From contig CAYNPY010000008.1 in the NCBI GenBank assembly GCA_964399195.1, positions 4,724-68,723 on the forward strand: a stretch of 64,000 nt of DNA. Direction: 5' to 3'. The notes beneath the pieces were generated by a model. The model was not told where the DNA came from. It made no database searches and saw nothing but the letters and a program-made list of their open reading frames with translations. Source of the DNA: CAINDZ01 sp964399195. GTDB taxonomy: Bacteria; Krumholzibacteriota; Krumholzibacteriia; LZORAL124-64-63. Made by a program: the position numbers and the translations under genes. This document shows positions 18,801-25,602 of this stretch, piece after piece (positions within the stretch are counted from its first letter, which is position 1; each line of letters starts with the position of its first letter).

Positions 18801-18928
18801 CGCTGGCCTACCGCGTGCGCGCGGCCGTGAGCGGCGTATTCGCCGCCCAACCGGCGGTGGTCCAGTCGGTGTACGCGCCGGAGTTCGGCGCCCATTCGGC
18901 GGGGAACGTCGTGAGGATCAGGGACTGA
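12821..18928 (+). CDS. Alpha-2-macroglobulin-like protein without thioester, with TonB-plug-like insert
   Basis: 2,035 residues. The start is ATG 12821 or 12815 (two in-frame ATGs after a GGGGG run). An N-terminal signal peptide is followed by ~430 residues of helical repeats, then macroglobulin domains (MG2-like AYRPGQTVHWKVV near 588). At ~1195-1260 lies a segment like a TonB-dependent receptor plug (VRGETFEKYAIDSVEDALSK, then AGELYVRGGRSGED). The A2M domain follows (TDFAETGFFLPHVEL near 1274, then ATEWKVLVAALTRDL), and a helical barrel from ~1490. Where thioester members have YPYGC-EQ, this protein has YPYESTDLI, so the reactive Cys and Gln are missing, as in YfaS/MagD-type proteins. Periplasmic location is likely; role in protease trapping or envelope assembly is inferred. 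No start-proximal promoter recognised; a strong terminator follows. Confidence 0.85.
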   Translation: MKRTSISFLCLQILLAAAGGTCRAGASGEPPAPWREPAELIASGRFAAADTLVQRILAQAIEANDIDNWTRALIERRTLGTVLGAPETAIRRLRATPWPDDDLSRAVLELHYAQSLVEYLRLHAYELRSRQRVVASDSLVLETWDHARLVREIDRALLRVWQRREALGRLAPEAWHGYIEANTYPDGIRSTLRDVVTYRWARQLSDTSLWSPEASEEARRLDLEELLALARADTAGIAAAMADTTTHPLRRLGLLLADLRAWHTAGGRAGGALEAELAYLRSLRTAVDRPAIRRRMREHLEGILANVDPTEPWWSQGQAQLAEFLVREERPDGHLLARAACARGAARHPESIGGRFCASLLEQIEHPEWRLEAMGADAPGRRTIAIIHRNLPRLYFRAWRHDPGEDWPQSTPWLNPKDLDRHIDRHAPDLAWEVALPPTPDYRDHRSWTGLPPCAPGTYAVVASTGPGFKGGSDRMIVQEILVSNLVVTALPLEGGLDVLVRDADSGLPVEGATVMAAGSGAAAADGQRLTALTGADGSARLGGEIEGGLQLRVSHEGHLARLYHVWRPGALTATPSLRSFVYTDRAAYRPGQTVHWKVVTYATAERLMGMHAASGEPVTVRLRDANGEVVAVARDTTNDFGSASGSFALPKDRLLGQWFIAAEPQGGAHIRVEEYKRPTFDVTLPDPAAAPQPGRPARLEGLARYLHGQPVSGGRVQWSLRRNTQVWRGWDGHAAGGGAVFASGSGITGEDGSFAAEFVPGEMPAADDGQARLDSYHLHVDVTDPGGETRGADLHFRIGAVERLAAFEPHGALLAAGCADTFTVALTDLNRVPRAGDGRWRLMSLVAPGAARLPGDLPGSGLLRPDAFCVTEGDTLAPRWDAAPPWLTAVGTWAEGDTLAAGAAVHGDDGLARIVLRPVVSGACRLIYDTADEQGRPVSASRQVYVAASAGAAGEPSALPLLLESSAEQAAVGDTVRFVVASGLAGAPVHARLLVGERLWRSWFVDPDSAVIEIPVTAPMHEGLTLQACVVRDHQLVSEMRHVRVPWTEKRLSVALTSFRDHLRPGEESSFRVEVHGADPRTAAAEVLALMYDRSLDAVAPLLLPDPLTGLAFSRHARTPYATAGERARGWHRRPLRRPPRSEGLPDLGPDFLRWFPGTRLDHQLNERGQLRLTGVDPALARDLAAQGIPVAQPFVVRGEEYMVEIKSAVTEHTVRGETFEKYAIDSVEDALSKQAGVVYRAGELYVRGGRSGEDLMSITSSLAWDEVSARTDFAETGFFLPHVELDEAGGAVIEFRAPESATEWKVLVAALTRDLRAGQAERRLRTVKDLLARPILPRFLREGDTADLRVLVSNAGDAVLAGEVRLEIEDPADGRDLGPAFGLERPVRRFRVEPGGTATVTYAVRAPTGAGPATVRALARAGDRGDGEQHLLPILPERKHLLQSRFVALADSSRRELHFASMAEPDPTRHDEQLTVTIDQRLLPALLRALPYLVEYPYESTDLIVDRFLCSGIMSRLFAGRPQLASLAAGLADRDTPLPAWDASDPNRWLRFEETPWLHQAAGRPTELAVVHLLAPDVASRQRYLSLFRLRELQRGDGGFPWHPGGPSSTHVTLQVLLALARAAEFGLGAPDDVVANAWRYLGDQCGGDGHRDPWGRLGPDLSTLLGHLLSIWPETAWRGSGLTAGDRDALIEQAWSRRFALPRLLKAYLALTLHRAGRPDDARALYEAVLDGARIDPDLGVYWQPEDRSWLWHNDRVGSHAVFLRAATEIRPDDPRRRGLAQWLLLNRQLSHWGSTRATAEAIYALARYLDAEGTLDARGIVRVELGAQERRFVADPDEPLSGSDVIVLEGDRIDPATMHTIVVQRESPGLAFATATWTFSTERMPTTGDGDLLAVSRELFRRELKDGRPLLTPLRDGERVKIGDEIEVRLTVTARQSAEYVHIRDPRAAGCEPVDMRSGPRWNEGIYHHQEVRDAATSFFVPWLPAGRITLAYRVRAAVSGVFAAQPAVVQSVYAPEFGAHSAGNVVRIRD

Positions 18929-18954
18929 GGCGCTTCGCGCGCCGGCGGAGCGAA

Positions 18955-18986
18955 ACCGGCCGCTCCTGGTGCAAGGAGCGGCCGGT
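18955..18986. terminator. Bidirectional hairpin terminator
   Basis: 13-bp perfect stem ACCGGCCGCTCCT / AGGAGCGGCCGGT with a 6-nt loop, between the convergent stops at 18928 and 19007. No T run on either side. Confidence 0.7.
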
Positions 18987-19006
18987 CCCGTTGCAGAACG
19001 CGCGAA

Positions 19007-19657
19007 CTAGCGGAACAGCGCCTTCACGCCGCCGAAGCTCTCGGTCTCGGTCGACACCGGGGTGTACGGCCCGATGACGATGTTGCCGTACGGCGCCACG
19101 TCGGTGATCCACACGCAGACGCCGATCATCTCGAAGCCCCACTGCACGTGGCGGGCGGGGTCGTTGAGCAGGGCCAGCGACAGCGTGAAGTCGCCGCTGC
19201 TCGGCAGGTCGATCATCGTCTGGTTGAACGACGAGAAGTCCGGCGCGAAGTCGCGGATGAAGGCCTTGGCGACGTGCGCCGTGGTCAGCGTGTTCGACAG
19301 CACGGTGCCGGTGAAGGTCAGGGTCTGGCCGGCGAACGAGCCGTCATCGACCTGCGCGTACGAGTCCGCGAACATGATCTTCTGGCCCACGCTGCCGGGG
19401 CCGCCGCTGGGCAGGTACCAGTACGGATCGGGGTCGCCGATCGAGTTCGGGCTCAGGACCAGGTTCGGGCCCGAGAACGCGGCGACCAGGTCCGCGAAGC
19501 CCCAGCCGCTGCCCCACAGGTAGTTGTAGCCGAGGTCGTAGACGTTCATGTAGCCGTTGCTGATCTGGGGGCTGACGGTGACGTCAGCGGCGAGGGCGGA
19601 GCCGGCGCACAGGGCGCACACCAGCAGGATGACGAGCGCTTTCGCATTGCGGCGCAT
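19007..19657 (-). CDS. Small secreted protein with C-terminal FGGVKALFR tag
   Basis: 216 residues. The ATG at 19657 starts MRRNAKALVILLVCALCAGS, with signal cleavage near ALAA; GAAAGG lies upstream. The mature part is beta-strand-like, with many Tyr/Phe/Trp and Gly/Pro turns, and no enzyme motif. It ends TESFGGVKALFR, a variant of the terminal signature shared by five small secreted proteins here. About 180 nt upstream is a promoter-like pair whose spacer contains operator site B, the motif also found at the glucan-utilisation promoters. That makes this the one tag-bearing protein with visible regulatory linkage to carbohydrate use; a glucan-binding or scaffold role is a guess. Confidence 0.82.
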   Translation of the reverse strand: MRRNAKALVILLVCALCAGSALAADVTVSPQISNGYMNVYDLGYNYLWGSGWGFADLVAAFSGPNLVLSPNSIGDPDPYWYLPSGGPGSVGQKIMFADSYAQVDDGSFAGQTLTFTGTVLSNTLTTAHVAKAFIRDFAPDFSSFNQTMIDLPSSGDFTLSLALLNDPARHVQWGFEMIGVCVWITDVAPYGNIVIGPYTPVSTETESFGGVKALFR

Positions 19658-19830
19658 GTCTGGGCCTTTCGTTGAGGGCTTGGTCGGCCGCTGCGGCCGT
19701 GGCCTGCATCGGCAACCGGACGGAATCGACGTACCGCTCCGGGCGATCATTCCGCCGGCGCGATGTCTCCCGGGACCGGCCACCGCAGAATCGGGCGCAC
19801 GGCGGCAGCGCTCCCATGCTTCCATCATAG

Positions 19831-19859
19831 ACTATGTTCGGTTTCCGAATCAAGTTCAA
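19831..19859 (-). promoter_or_regulatory. Promoter with operator site B for the 19007-19657 gene
   Basis: On the minus strand TTGAAC (plus 19854-19859), 17-nt spacer, CATAGT (19831-19836). The palindrome TGTTCGGtttCCGAATC (19835-19851) fills the spacer; its right half matches the site A half CCGAACA at 5 of 7 positions. Confidence 0.5.
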
Positions 19860-19959
19860 AAGTGAGGGCGGCTCACACAAATTCCCGTGCGCCGGATGCC
19901 GTCCTCGGATGCAGGCGACAGAAAATCGCACCTTCAAGCAAGTGACTATTGTTCAATAA

Positions 19960-19977
19960 GTTGCGCCCGGCGGCAAC
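19960..19977 (-). terminator. Weak hairpin after the ADP-ribosylglycohydrolase gene
   Basis: GTTGC/GCAAC stem beginning 20 nt past the stop at 19998, followed on the minus strand by TTATTGAACAATAG, itself an inverted repeat. Only 5 bp of stem, so termination is uncertain. Confidence 0.35.
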
Positions 19978-19997
19978 CCGCTCGCAGCAGCGCCGGC

Positions 19998-21392
19998 TCA
20001 GGCCCCGGTCCGCGGGCCATGTGAAGTCTCGGCGTGGATGGCGCTCGCCAGCGCGCCCAGGCGCCCCGCCAGCGCCTCGAGCCGATACTCGTGGAGGTCG
20101 GCCAGCGTGTGGCGCAGCTCGCCCCCGAGCGGGGACAGCCACCGTCCGTCCAACCCACGGGGACCGAACAGGCACCCGAGGATCATGCCCGCCGTGGCGC
20201 CGAAGCTGTCGGTGTCCGCGCCCTGGCTGACCTGCAGGCAGAAGCCGTGGTCCACCGAGCGCGCATGCTTCACCGTGTTGACCAGTGCGGCGACTTCCTG
20301 GAAGACCTGGCAGTGCCCGTGCCGCCCGAAGCGGGCGCAGACGGCATCGCTGGCCGCCTGCCAGTCGCGCGAGGCGGCGACGATGCCGAGCGCTTCGGTC
20401 ACCGCCGCGGCGAACCGCGAGCGGGACGGCACGCGCTCGAGCGCGGCTTCCACCAGGTCCAGGCGATCGTTGCCGGGCGGCCCGGCCTCCGCGCCGAGGC
20501 AGATCGCGATCAGCGCCGCGACGAACATGGCGCCGTAGACGCCGGTGCGCGCGTGCGTGAACGAGGCGTCCTGCCACGCGAGCCGCGCGGCCAGGTCCGG
20601 ATGGCCGGGACAGGCGCAGCCGTAGGCGTCGGCGCGGATGAGCGCGCCGCAGAGCTCGTCGCCCGGGTTCAGCCACAGCACGTCGTGGGGCGCCGGCGCG
20701 CGCTGCGCGCCCTCGGTGAACAGGTGGTGGCGGGCGACGCCCAGCGCCAACAGAGCCGTGCGCTCGGGGCCCCAGGTCCACAGGTGCGGCAGGTTGCGGC
20801 CCCACAGGTCGTAGAGGTCGTCGTGCGTGAACGCGGTCCCGTGGCGCTCCAGCGCGAGCATCCCCAGCAGCGTGTAGTGAAGGTCGTCGTCGGCCACGGC
20901 GAAGCGCAGGTTTCCGCGCGTGGTCTGCGGCCAGGAGTCGTGGCGCCTTCCCAACGCCGCCAGGAACGCCTCGCTCACGTAGTCGCGCAGCGGCCACTCG
21001 CCCACCGCCTCGCCCGCGCGGCGCAGTTCCGCCGCCGTCGGGTCCACCTCCAGCGGCTTGCCGAGCAGGCAGCCGCACACCGACCCCAGGAATCCCGTGC
21101 GCACGGCGGCGGCGACGGCGGCGAAGTCGGGTTCCGGCCACCGCGCGCCGGGCGCCAGCCGGCCGGACGCGGCGACGATCGCGTCCCAGGCCAGCGGCTC
21201 CTCCCACGGCCAGTCCGCCCGCAGCGGCGGCTCGCGCAGCTCGGCAGCCAGCGCCGCCAGACCGTCATAGCTGCCGGCGGCGGCCTCCAGGCGCGCCAGC
21301 ATCGCCCCCTCGTCCAGATCGGCGCCCTGCGCCAGACGCTGGCGCATGACGTGGAGCACCAGCATCCGCAGATTTTCCAGGCTGATCAGCAT
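19998..21392 (-). CDS. ADP-ribosylglycohydrolase (DraG/ARH-like) family protein
   Basis: 464 residues. The ATG at 21392 has GGAGGG 9 nt upstream; the longer open frame has no ribosome site. All-helical, cytoplasmic. Family marks: AVADDDLHYTLLGMLALE, corresponding to the first metal-binding Asp cluster, and SQGADTDSFGATAGMILG near the C-terminus, corresponding to the second (GxDTDxxGA). DraG-family enzymes remove ADP-ribose from proteins or small molecules using two Mg or Mn ions. Many members sit in sugar-utilisation clusters, where their substrates may be N-glycosidic or nucleoside-like compounds. Here it diverges from the GPH symporter across operator site C, so co-regulation with glucan uptake is likely. 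Actual substrate unknown. Confidence 0.85.
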   Translation of the reverse strand: MLISLENLRMLVLHVMRQRLAQGADLDEGAMLARLEAAAGSYDGLAALAAELREPPLRADWPWEEPLAWDAIVAASGRLAPGARWPEPDFAAVAAAVRTGFLGSVCGCLLGKPLEVDPTAAELRRAGEAVGEWPLRDYVSEAFLAALGRRHDSWPQTTRGNLRFAVADDDLHYTLLGMLALERHGTAFTHDDLYDLWGRNLPHLWTWGPERTALLALGVARHHLFTEGAQRAPAPHDVLWLNPGDELCGALIRADAYGCACPGHPDLAARLAWQDASFTHARTGVYGAMFVAALIAICLGAEAGPPGNDRLDLVEAALERVPSRSRFAAAVTEALGIVAASRDWQAASDAVCARFGRHGHCQVFQEVAALVNTVKHARSVDHGFCLQVSQGADTDSFGATAGMILGCLFGPRGLDGRWLSPLGGELRHTLADLHEYRLEALAGRLGALASAIHAETSHGPRTGA

Positions 21393-21437
21393 CGCGCCCT
21401 CCGGCCCGCTGGGCGAAGCACACCTTGGAGAATCCGC

Positions 21438-21466
21438 TTGACCCCTGTATGCTGTCAAGGTACTTT
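21438..21466 (+). promoter_or_regulatory. Promoter for the symporter-GH17 operon
   Basis: TTGACC (21438-21443), 17-nt spacer, TACTTT (21461-21466), followed at once by the operator. Confidence 0.6.
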
Positions 21467-21482
21467 GTTCGGCGGTCGTACA
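21466..21482. promoter_or_regulatory. Operator site C, TGTTCGGcggTCGTACA
   Basis: Left half identical to site A; right half 5 of 7. The repeat extends outward as TTTGT...ACAAA. It starts at the last base of the -10, in the same position as site A relative to the bglB promoter, the geometry of a repressor site. Confidence 0.6.
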
Positions 21483-21555
21483 AAGTCTCCGGCAGGGCAC
21501 CCCGGGGCCGGACCGCCGCGCCGGGAGAGCCGCTCGCGAACCCGAAGGGGGCCCC

Positions 21556-23025
21556 ATGCACGCCGCCCAGCACGTCCGCACAGCGCCGGAAGACCGCATC
21601 GGCTTCGGCCAGCGTCTGGCCTACGGCACCGGGGCCTTCGTCAACAACCTCCTGGGCGCCGCCAGCGGCGGCATGATGATCGTGCTGAACCTGGGCTTCG
21701 GGATGAACCCGGCCCTGGTCGGCCTGCTGGGCGCGATCCCCCGCTTCACCGACGCGCTCACCGATCCCATCATGGGCTTCATCAGCGACGGCACGCGCTC
21801 GCGCTGGGGGCGCCGGCGGCCGTGGATCTTCCTGGGCGCGCTCTTGACCGCCGTCCTGTTCGCCCTGCTCTGGCAGCTGCCGCGCGGGCAGAGCGAGATG
21901 TTCTACTTCTGGTACTTCATGATCGGGTCGATCCTCTTCTACATCGGCTACACGATGTTCGCCACGCCATGGGTGGCGCTCGGCTACGAGCTGACGCCGG
22001 ACTACCACGAGCGCACGCGCCTGATGGGCACGCAGAACTTCATCGGGCAGACCGCCTTCATGGTCTCGCCCTGGTTCCTGTGGATCATGACCTACAAGGG
22101 GTTCTTCCCCGACCAGATCGCGGGCGCCTCCGGACTGGCGATCATCCTGGCCGTGGTCGTGGCCGGGCTGGGCATCCTGCCGGCGATCTTCCTGCGCGAG
22201 CGAATGGCGGCGGTCGCCGCGGCCGAGTCCGCCGAACGCCGCGAGACGGCCGCGAAGGGCGGCGCCTTCCGGCGCAACGTCGTCGAGTTCCTGCGCGGCT
22301 TCCGCATCACCATGTCTTCCGGCCCGTTCCTGAAGCTGAGCGCCGCCACGTTCCTGCTCTTCAACGGCTTCATGCTCATCTCGTCGTTCCAGAGCTACGT
22401 CATCATCTACTACGTCTGCGGCGGCGACCAGGAGCTGGGCGCGCGCTGGGCGGGGCTCGCGGGCACCGTCGGCGGCTTCGCCAACTTCGCCGTGGTGGCG
22501 TTCGTGGCCTGGCTGGGCACGCGCATCGGCAAGCGGCACGCGTTCTTCGTCTCGACCAGCGTGGCGATGGTCGGCTACGCGCTCAAGTGGGTCTGCTACA
22601 ACCCGCAGGTGCCGTGGCTGGTGGTGCTGCCGGCGCCGCTGCTGGCGTTCAGCCTGGGCGGGCTGTTCACGCTGGTGCCGTCGATGATCGCCGACGTCGT
22701 CGACGCCGACGAACTGCAGACGCACCAGCGGCGCGAGGGCATGTTCGGGTCCATCTTCTGGTTCATGGTCAAGCTGGGCATGTCCGCGGCGCTGGCCGGC
22801 GGCGGTTACATGCTGAACGCTTCCGGCTTCGACGTGGCGCTGGGCGGCGCTCAGGCGCCGGGCACGATCCTGCTGCTGCGGCTGTTCGACGCCGGCGTGC
22901 CCCTGCTCTGCTCGGCGTTGGCCATCTGGGCCGTGGCGACGTTCCCGATCACCGAGGCGCGGGCGTACGAGGTGCGCCGCGAGCTGGAGCAGCGGCGCGG
23001 TCGCGCCGGCCCGGTGCAGGCGTGA
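21556..23025 (+). CDS. GPH-family (MFS) sugar:cation symporter
   Basis: 489 residues with about twelve hydrophobic segments. Marks of the glycoside-pentoside-hexuronide symporter family: N-terminal helix ending in PRFTDALTDPIMGFISDGT (the family's D-x-x-x-DP motif), followed by RSRWGRRRPWIFLGA, and a second WVALGYELTPDYHERTRLMG loop in the centre. Imports a glycoside, probably with H+ or Na+, across the inner membrane. The GTG of the GH17 gene overlaps its stop by 4 nt, so transporter and glucanase are translationally coupled. The promoter contains operator site C, linking uptake to the glycosidase operons at 6.3-12.7 kb. The likely cargo is beta-glucan oligosaccharide. Confidence 0.9.
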   Translation: MHAAQHVRTAPEDRIGFGQRLAYGTGAFVNNLLGAASGGMMIVLNLGFGMNPALVGLLGAIPRFTDALTDPIMGFISDGTRSRWGRRRPWIFLGALLTAVLFALLWQLPRGQSEMFYFWYFMIGSILFYIGYTMFATPWVALGYELTPDYHERTRLMGTQNFIGQTAFMVSPWFLWIMTYKGFFPDQIAGASGLAIILAVVVAGLGILPAIFLRERMAAVAAAESAERRETAAKGGAFRRNVVEFLRGFRITMSSGPFLKLSAATFLLFNGFMLISSFQSYVIIYYVCGGDQELGARWAGLAGTVGGFANFAVVAFVAWLGTRIGKRHAFFVSTSVAMVGYALKWVCYNPQVPWLVVLPAPLLAFSLGGLFTLVPSMIADVVDADELQTHQRREGMFGSIFWFMVKLGMSAALAGGGYMLNASGFDVALGGAQAPGTILLLRLFDAGVPLLCSALAIWAVATFPITEARAYEVRRELEQRRGRAGPVQA

Positions 23026-24002
23026 GGCGCGGGCGGGCCGCAGGGCCGCTGGCGGCGCTCGCGCTCGGCGCCGCGCTGCTCCTGGCCGCATCGGCCGCGG
23101 CCGCCGTCGCGCCCGGCGAGCGGCGCCCCTTCCCGCCCGCCGGCCTGCCCACGCCCAATGCGATCTGCTACGGCCCCCACCGCGACGGCCAGCGCCCCGG
23201 CGCCGTCGACCCGGACGCCGCCCAGCTGCGCGAGGACGTTCGCCTGCTGCGCGACCACTGGCCCCTGCTGCGCATCTACGACGCCGGCGGTTTCGCCCGC
23301 ACGCTGCTGGACGTGCTGCGCGAGGAGAGCGGCCGGCCGCTGGTCGTGCTGGGCGCGTGGATCGCGCCCGACGACAGCGTCGGCAACCGCGCCGAGATCG
23401 AGGCCGCCGTCGCGCTGGCCGCCGAATATCCGGACCTGGTGGCCGCCGTCTGCGTCGGCAACGAGACGCAGGTCTCGTGGTCGGCCCACCGCTGCGACCC
23501 GTCCGTCCTGCTGGCCGCGCTGCGGGAAGTGCGCGCCCGCGTGGCCGTGCCGGTGACGACCGCCGACGACTTCAACTTCTGGAACAAGCCCGAGAGCGCC
23601 GCCGTGGCGGCCGAGGTCGACTTCATCCTGCTGCACGCGCATCCGCTGTGGAACGGCAAGCAACTGGACGAGGCCCTGCCCTGGCTGCAGGCGCAACTGG
23701 CCGACGCGCGGGCGCGGCACGCAGGCGTGCCGGTGTTCATCGGCGAGACGGGCTGGGCTACGCGCCGCCATACCGCGGGCGAGCAGGCCACCCTGATGAA
23801 GGGCGTCCTCGGCGAGCTGGAGCAGGCGCGCTTCCACGCCGACCTGCGCGCCTGGGCCGACAGCGCCGGCGTAACCGCTTTCTTCTTCGAGGCCTTCGAC
23901 GAGAACTGGAAGGGCGGCGACCACCCCGACGAGGTGGAAAAGCACTGGGGGCTGTGGCGGGCCGACCGGTCGCCCAAGCAGGGGGCGCCGCGCCGCGACT
24001 AG
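23022..24002 (+). CDS. Exported GH17 glucan endo-1,3-beta-glucosidase
   Basis: 326 residues from a GTG inside the GTGA overlap with the symporter gene; no better start lies downstream. Signal peptide with core PLAALALGAALLLAASAAAA. A single (beta/alpha)8 domain follows. GH17 catalytic pair: Glu148 in AAVCVGNETQVSW (acid/base) and Glu242 in VFIGETGWATRR (nucleophile); the opening NAICYGPHRDGQRPG and FFEAFDENWKG near the end are also family-like. GH17 enzymes cut beta-1,3-glucans with retention. Together with the GH16 enzyme it would depolymerise laminarin-like polymer outside the inner membrane; the short size and lack of a FlgD tail suggest a periplasmic location. Confidence 0.88.
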   Translation: MRRGRAAGPLAALALGAALLLAASAAAAVAPGERRPFPPAGLPTPNAICYGPHRDGQRPGAVDPDAAQLREDVRLLRDHWPLLRIYDAGGFARTLLDVLREESGRPLVVLGAWIAPDDSVGNRAEIEAAVALAAEYPDLVAAVCVGNETQVSWSAHRCDPSVLLAALREVRARVAVPVTTADDFNFWNKPESAAVAAEVDFILLHAHPLWNGKQLDEALPWLQAQLADARARHAGVPVFIGETGWATRRHTAGEQATLMKGVLGELEQARFHADLRAWADSAGVTAFFFEAFDENWKGGDHPDEVEKHWGLWRADRSPKQGAPRRD

Positions 24003-24021
24003 GGCGCCGCGCGGGTGTTCT

Positions 24022-24858
24022 TCAAGGCAGGAAGGCGTCCGCCCAGTCGGCGGGCAGGCGTCCCGCGGGCGCCACCAGCGCCATCGCCAGGTCGCCGTCG
24101 ATCCACACCCGCGCCTCGCGCTCCCAGCCTTGGCCGCTGAACACCCGCCATCCCTTCACCTGCGACGACGGGGCGCCCTCCAGATCGAGGTTCTGCGCCG
24201 GCACCGCGAACAGGACGAGGCGCTGGCCGTCGGCGATCTCGTACGAGGCGAGCGCCGACAGGCGGCCGACCGTGTGCCAGACCCGGCCGCCCTGCAAGCG
24301 ATAGCCGGCGCGTGGCGCCGGCAACTCGATGCGGAAGCTGAGCGACTCGCCGAGCCAATCGGACAGATCCCGCTGGTCCGTGATGAACACCTCGAGCGGA
24401 CGCCCGATCCTCTCCAGCAGATAGTGGTCGTGGGTGACGTCCTCGATGTACATGCCGACGTTGCGAGGCACCTCCGCGGACAGCCGCGTCGGCAGCAGGT
24501 CGGCGTAGCGGCCGAGAACCACGCCCAGCGTCAGTGAAGCCGCCAGCGCGAGCGGCAACGCTATCCGGCGCGGCGCAGACCAGCGGCGGGTTCCGGACCG
24601 CTCCTCGCCGGCTCCCGGGCGCGAAACGTCCCGCGGCGCACCCTCCAGCTCCGCCAGCATCCTGGCGCGCAGGGGCGCCGGCAGCGGAGCCGCCAGCAAA
24701 GGCAGTTCGCGCAATCGCGCCGCAAGGTCGGCCGCGCCACGACGCAAGGCGGCGCAATCCGGGCACTCGTCGGCATGGGCCCGCGTCGGTTCGTCCCACG
24801 TGATACCGTGCGGGTCCAGTTCGACCGCGCGGCAATGCTGCCGTTCATCCAGGCTCAA
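24022..24858 (-). CDS. Anti-sigma factor with zinc-binding (ZAS) N-terminus
   Basis: 278 residues. The ATG overlaps the stop of the sigma gene (ATGA). Cytoplasmic N-terminus with His-x3-Cys-x2-Cys (HADECPDC, about 28-35), the anti-sigma zinc-finger motif. One transmembrane helix at ~100-118 (IALPLALAASLTLGVVLG), and a periplasmic domain of ~160 residues without enzyme motifs. Binds and holds the partner ECF sigma factor until an envelope signal acts on the outer domain. Immediately downstream of its sigma factor, the usual arrangement. Confidence 0.9.
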   Translation of the reverse strand: MSLDERQHCRAVELDPHGITWDEPTRAHADECPDCAALRRGAADLAARLRELPLLAAPLPAPLRARMLAELEGAPRDVSRPGAGEERSGTRRWSAPRRIALPLALAASLTLGVVLGRYADLLPTRLSAEVPRNVGMYIEDVTHDHYLLERIGRPLEVFITDQRDLSDWLGESLSFRIELPAPRAGYRLQGGRVWHTVGRLSALASYEIADGQRLVLFAVPAQNLDLEGAPSSQVKGWRVFSGQGWEREARVWIDGDLAMALVAPAGRLPADWADAFLP

Positions 24859-25424
24859 TCCGCGCTTCCCCCGGCAGCCGCGTCGCGCCTGCGGCGCGCG
24901 GCGCGCAGCCGCTCATACAGATTCCGTCGCGCCCGGTGCAGGCCCGAGCGAAGCGTCCCGGGCGCGATGTCCAGACCCGCCGCCGCCTCGTCGTAGCTCC
25001 AGCCCTCGACGTCAACCAGCAGCACTGAGGCCCGCCAGCGCGGCGGCAGCGCGCGCAGCGCCGCCTCCACCTCGTCGTCGAAGGCCTCGCGGATGACGGC
25101 CGGCTCCCAATCCGGCGCGGCCTCCGACAGTTCCGCCTCGGCGGCCAGGTCGTCGTCCCAGCCGGATTCGCCTCGACGCGCCCGCGCGCGCCAAAGGTCG
25201 CGACAGGTGTTGTGCACGATGCGCGCCAGCCAGCTGCGCCCATTGCTGCCCGGTCGCAAGCCGCCAAAGCCGCGGACGGCCTTCAGGAACGCCTCCTGCG
25301 CAACGTCGTCGGCCAGGTCCGCGTCACCGCACACGGCGCGGGCCATGCGGTACAGAACGTCCAGATGCGGCTCGATCTCCGCGGCGAAGCGACGGCGCTC
25401 GGCGGGCGACAGGCGAAGCGTCAA
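24855..25424 (-). CDS. ECF-type RNA polymerase sigma factor
   Basis: 189 residues from a TTG at 25424, chosen because GAGGA lies 9 nt upstream and the length then fits the family; a TTG at 25559 would add 45 unlikely residues. Region 2: LDVLYRMARAVCGDADLADD, then VAQEAFLKAVRGF and WLARIVHNTCRDLWRA. Region 4: LRALPPRWRASVLLVDVEGW, then SYDEAAAGLDIAPGTLRSGL, the last being the helix-turn-helix for the -35. No regions 1 or 3. It redirects RNA polymerase to a stress or envelope regulon; the adjacent membrane-bound anti-sigma factor regulates it. The targets cannot be read here. Confidence 0.9.
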   Translation of the reverse strand: MTLRLSPAERRRFAAEIEPHLDVLYRMARAVCGDADLADDVAQEAFLKAVRGFGGLRPGSNGRSWLARIVHNTCRDLWRARARRGESGWDDDLAAEAELSEAAPDWEPAVIREAFDDEVEAALRALPPRWRASVLLVDVEGWSYDEAAAGLDIAPGTLRSGLHRARRNLYERLRAARRRRDAAAGGSAD

Positions 25425-25602
25425 CGCGTCGGGTCCTCGCGTCAGGTGTCCGGGACTCCCCCCGCCCCGATGATAACGCCTGACCAGCGTCAACCCAACC
25501 CCGATCGATGCGGCGCGGCCGGGACCCGGAGGCGTCCGAGAGGATCGTGCACCTGCCAAGGCAGGGGATCCCGGCCGTTGCCGACCCGCTGGGCGGCATC
25601 CG

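Noticed and set aside
20034..22990. Long plus-strand frame running into the GH17 gene
   Set aside because: Antisense to the ADP-ribosylglycohydrolase and out of frame with the symporter; only the part from the GTG at 23022 looks like protein.
25552..25565. CCTGCCAAGGCAGG palindrome as terminator of the 25603-26217 gene
   Set aside because: It has no loop and no T run, and the stem would be too tight to form a normal hairpin; left unannotated.
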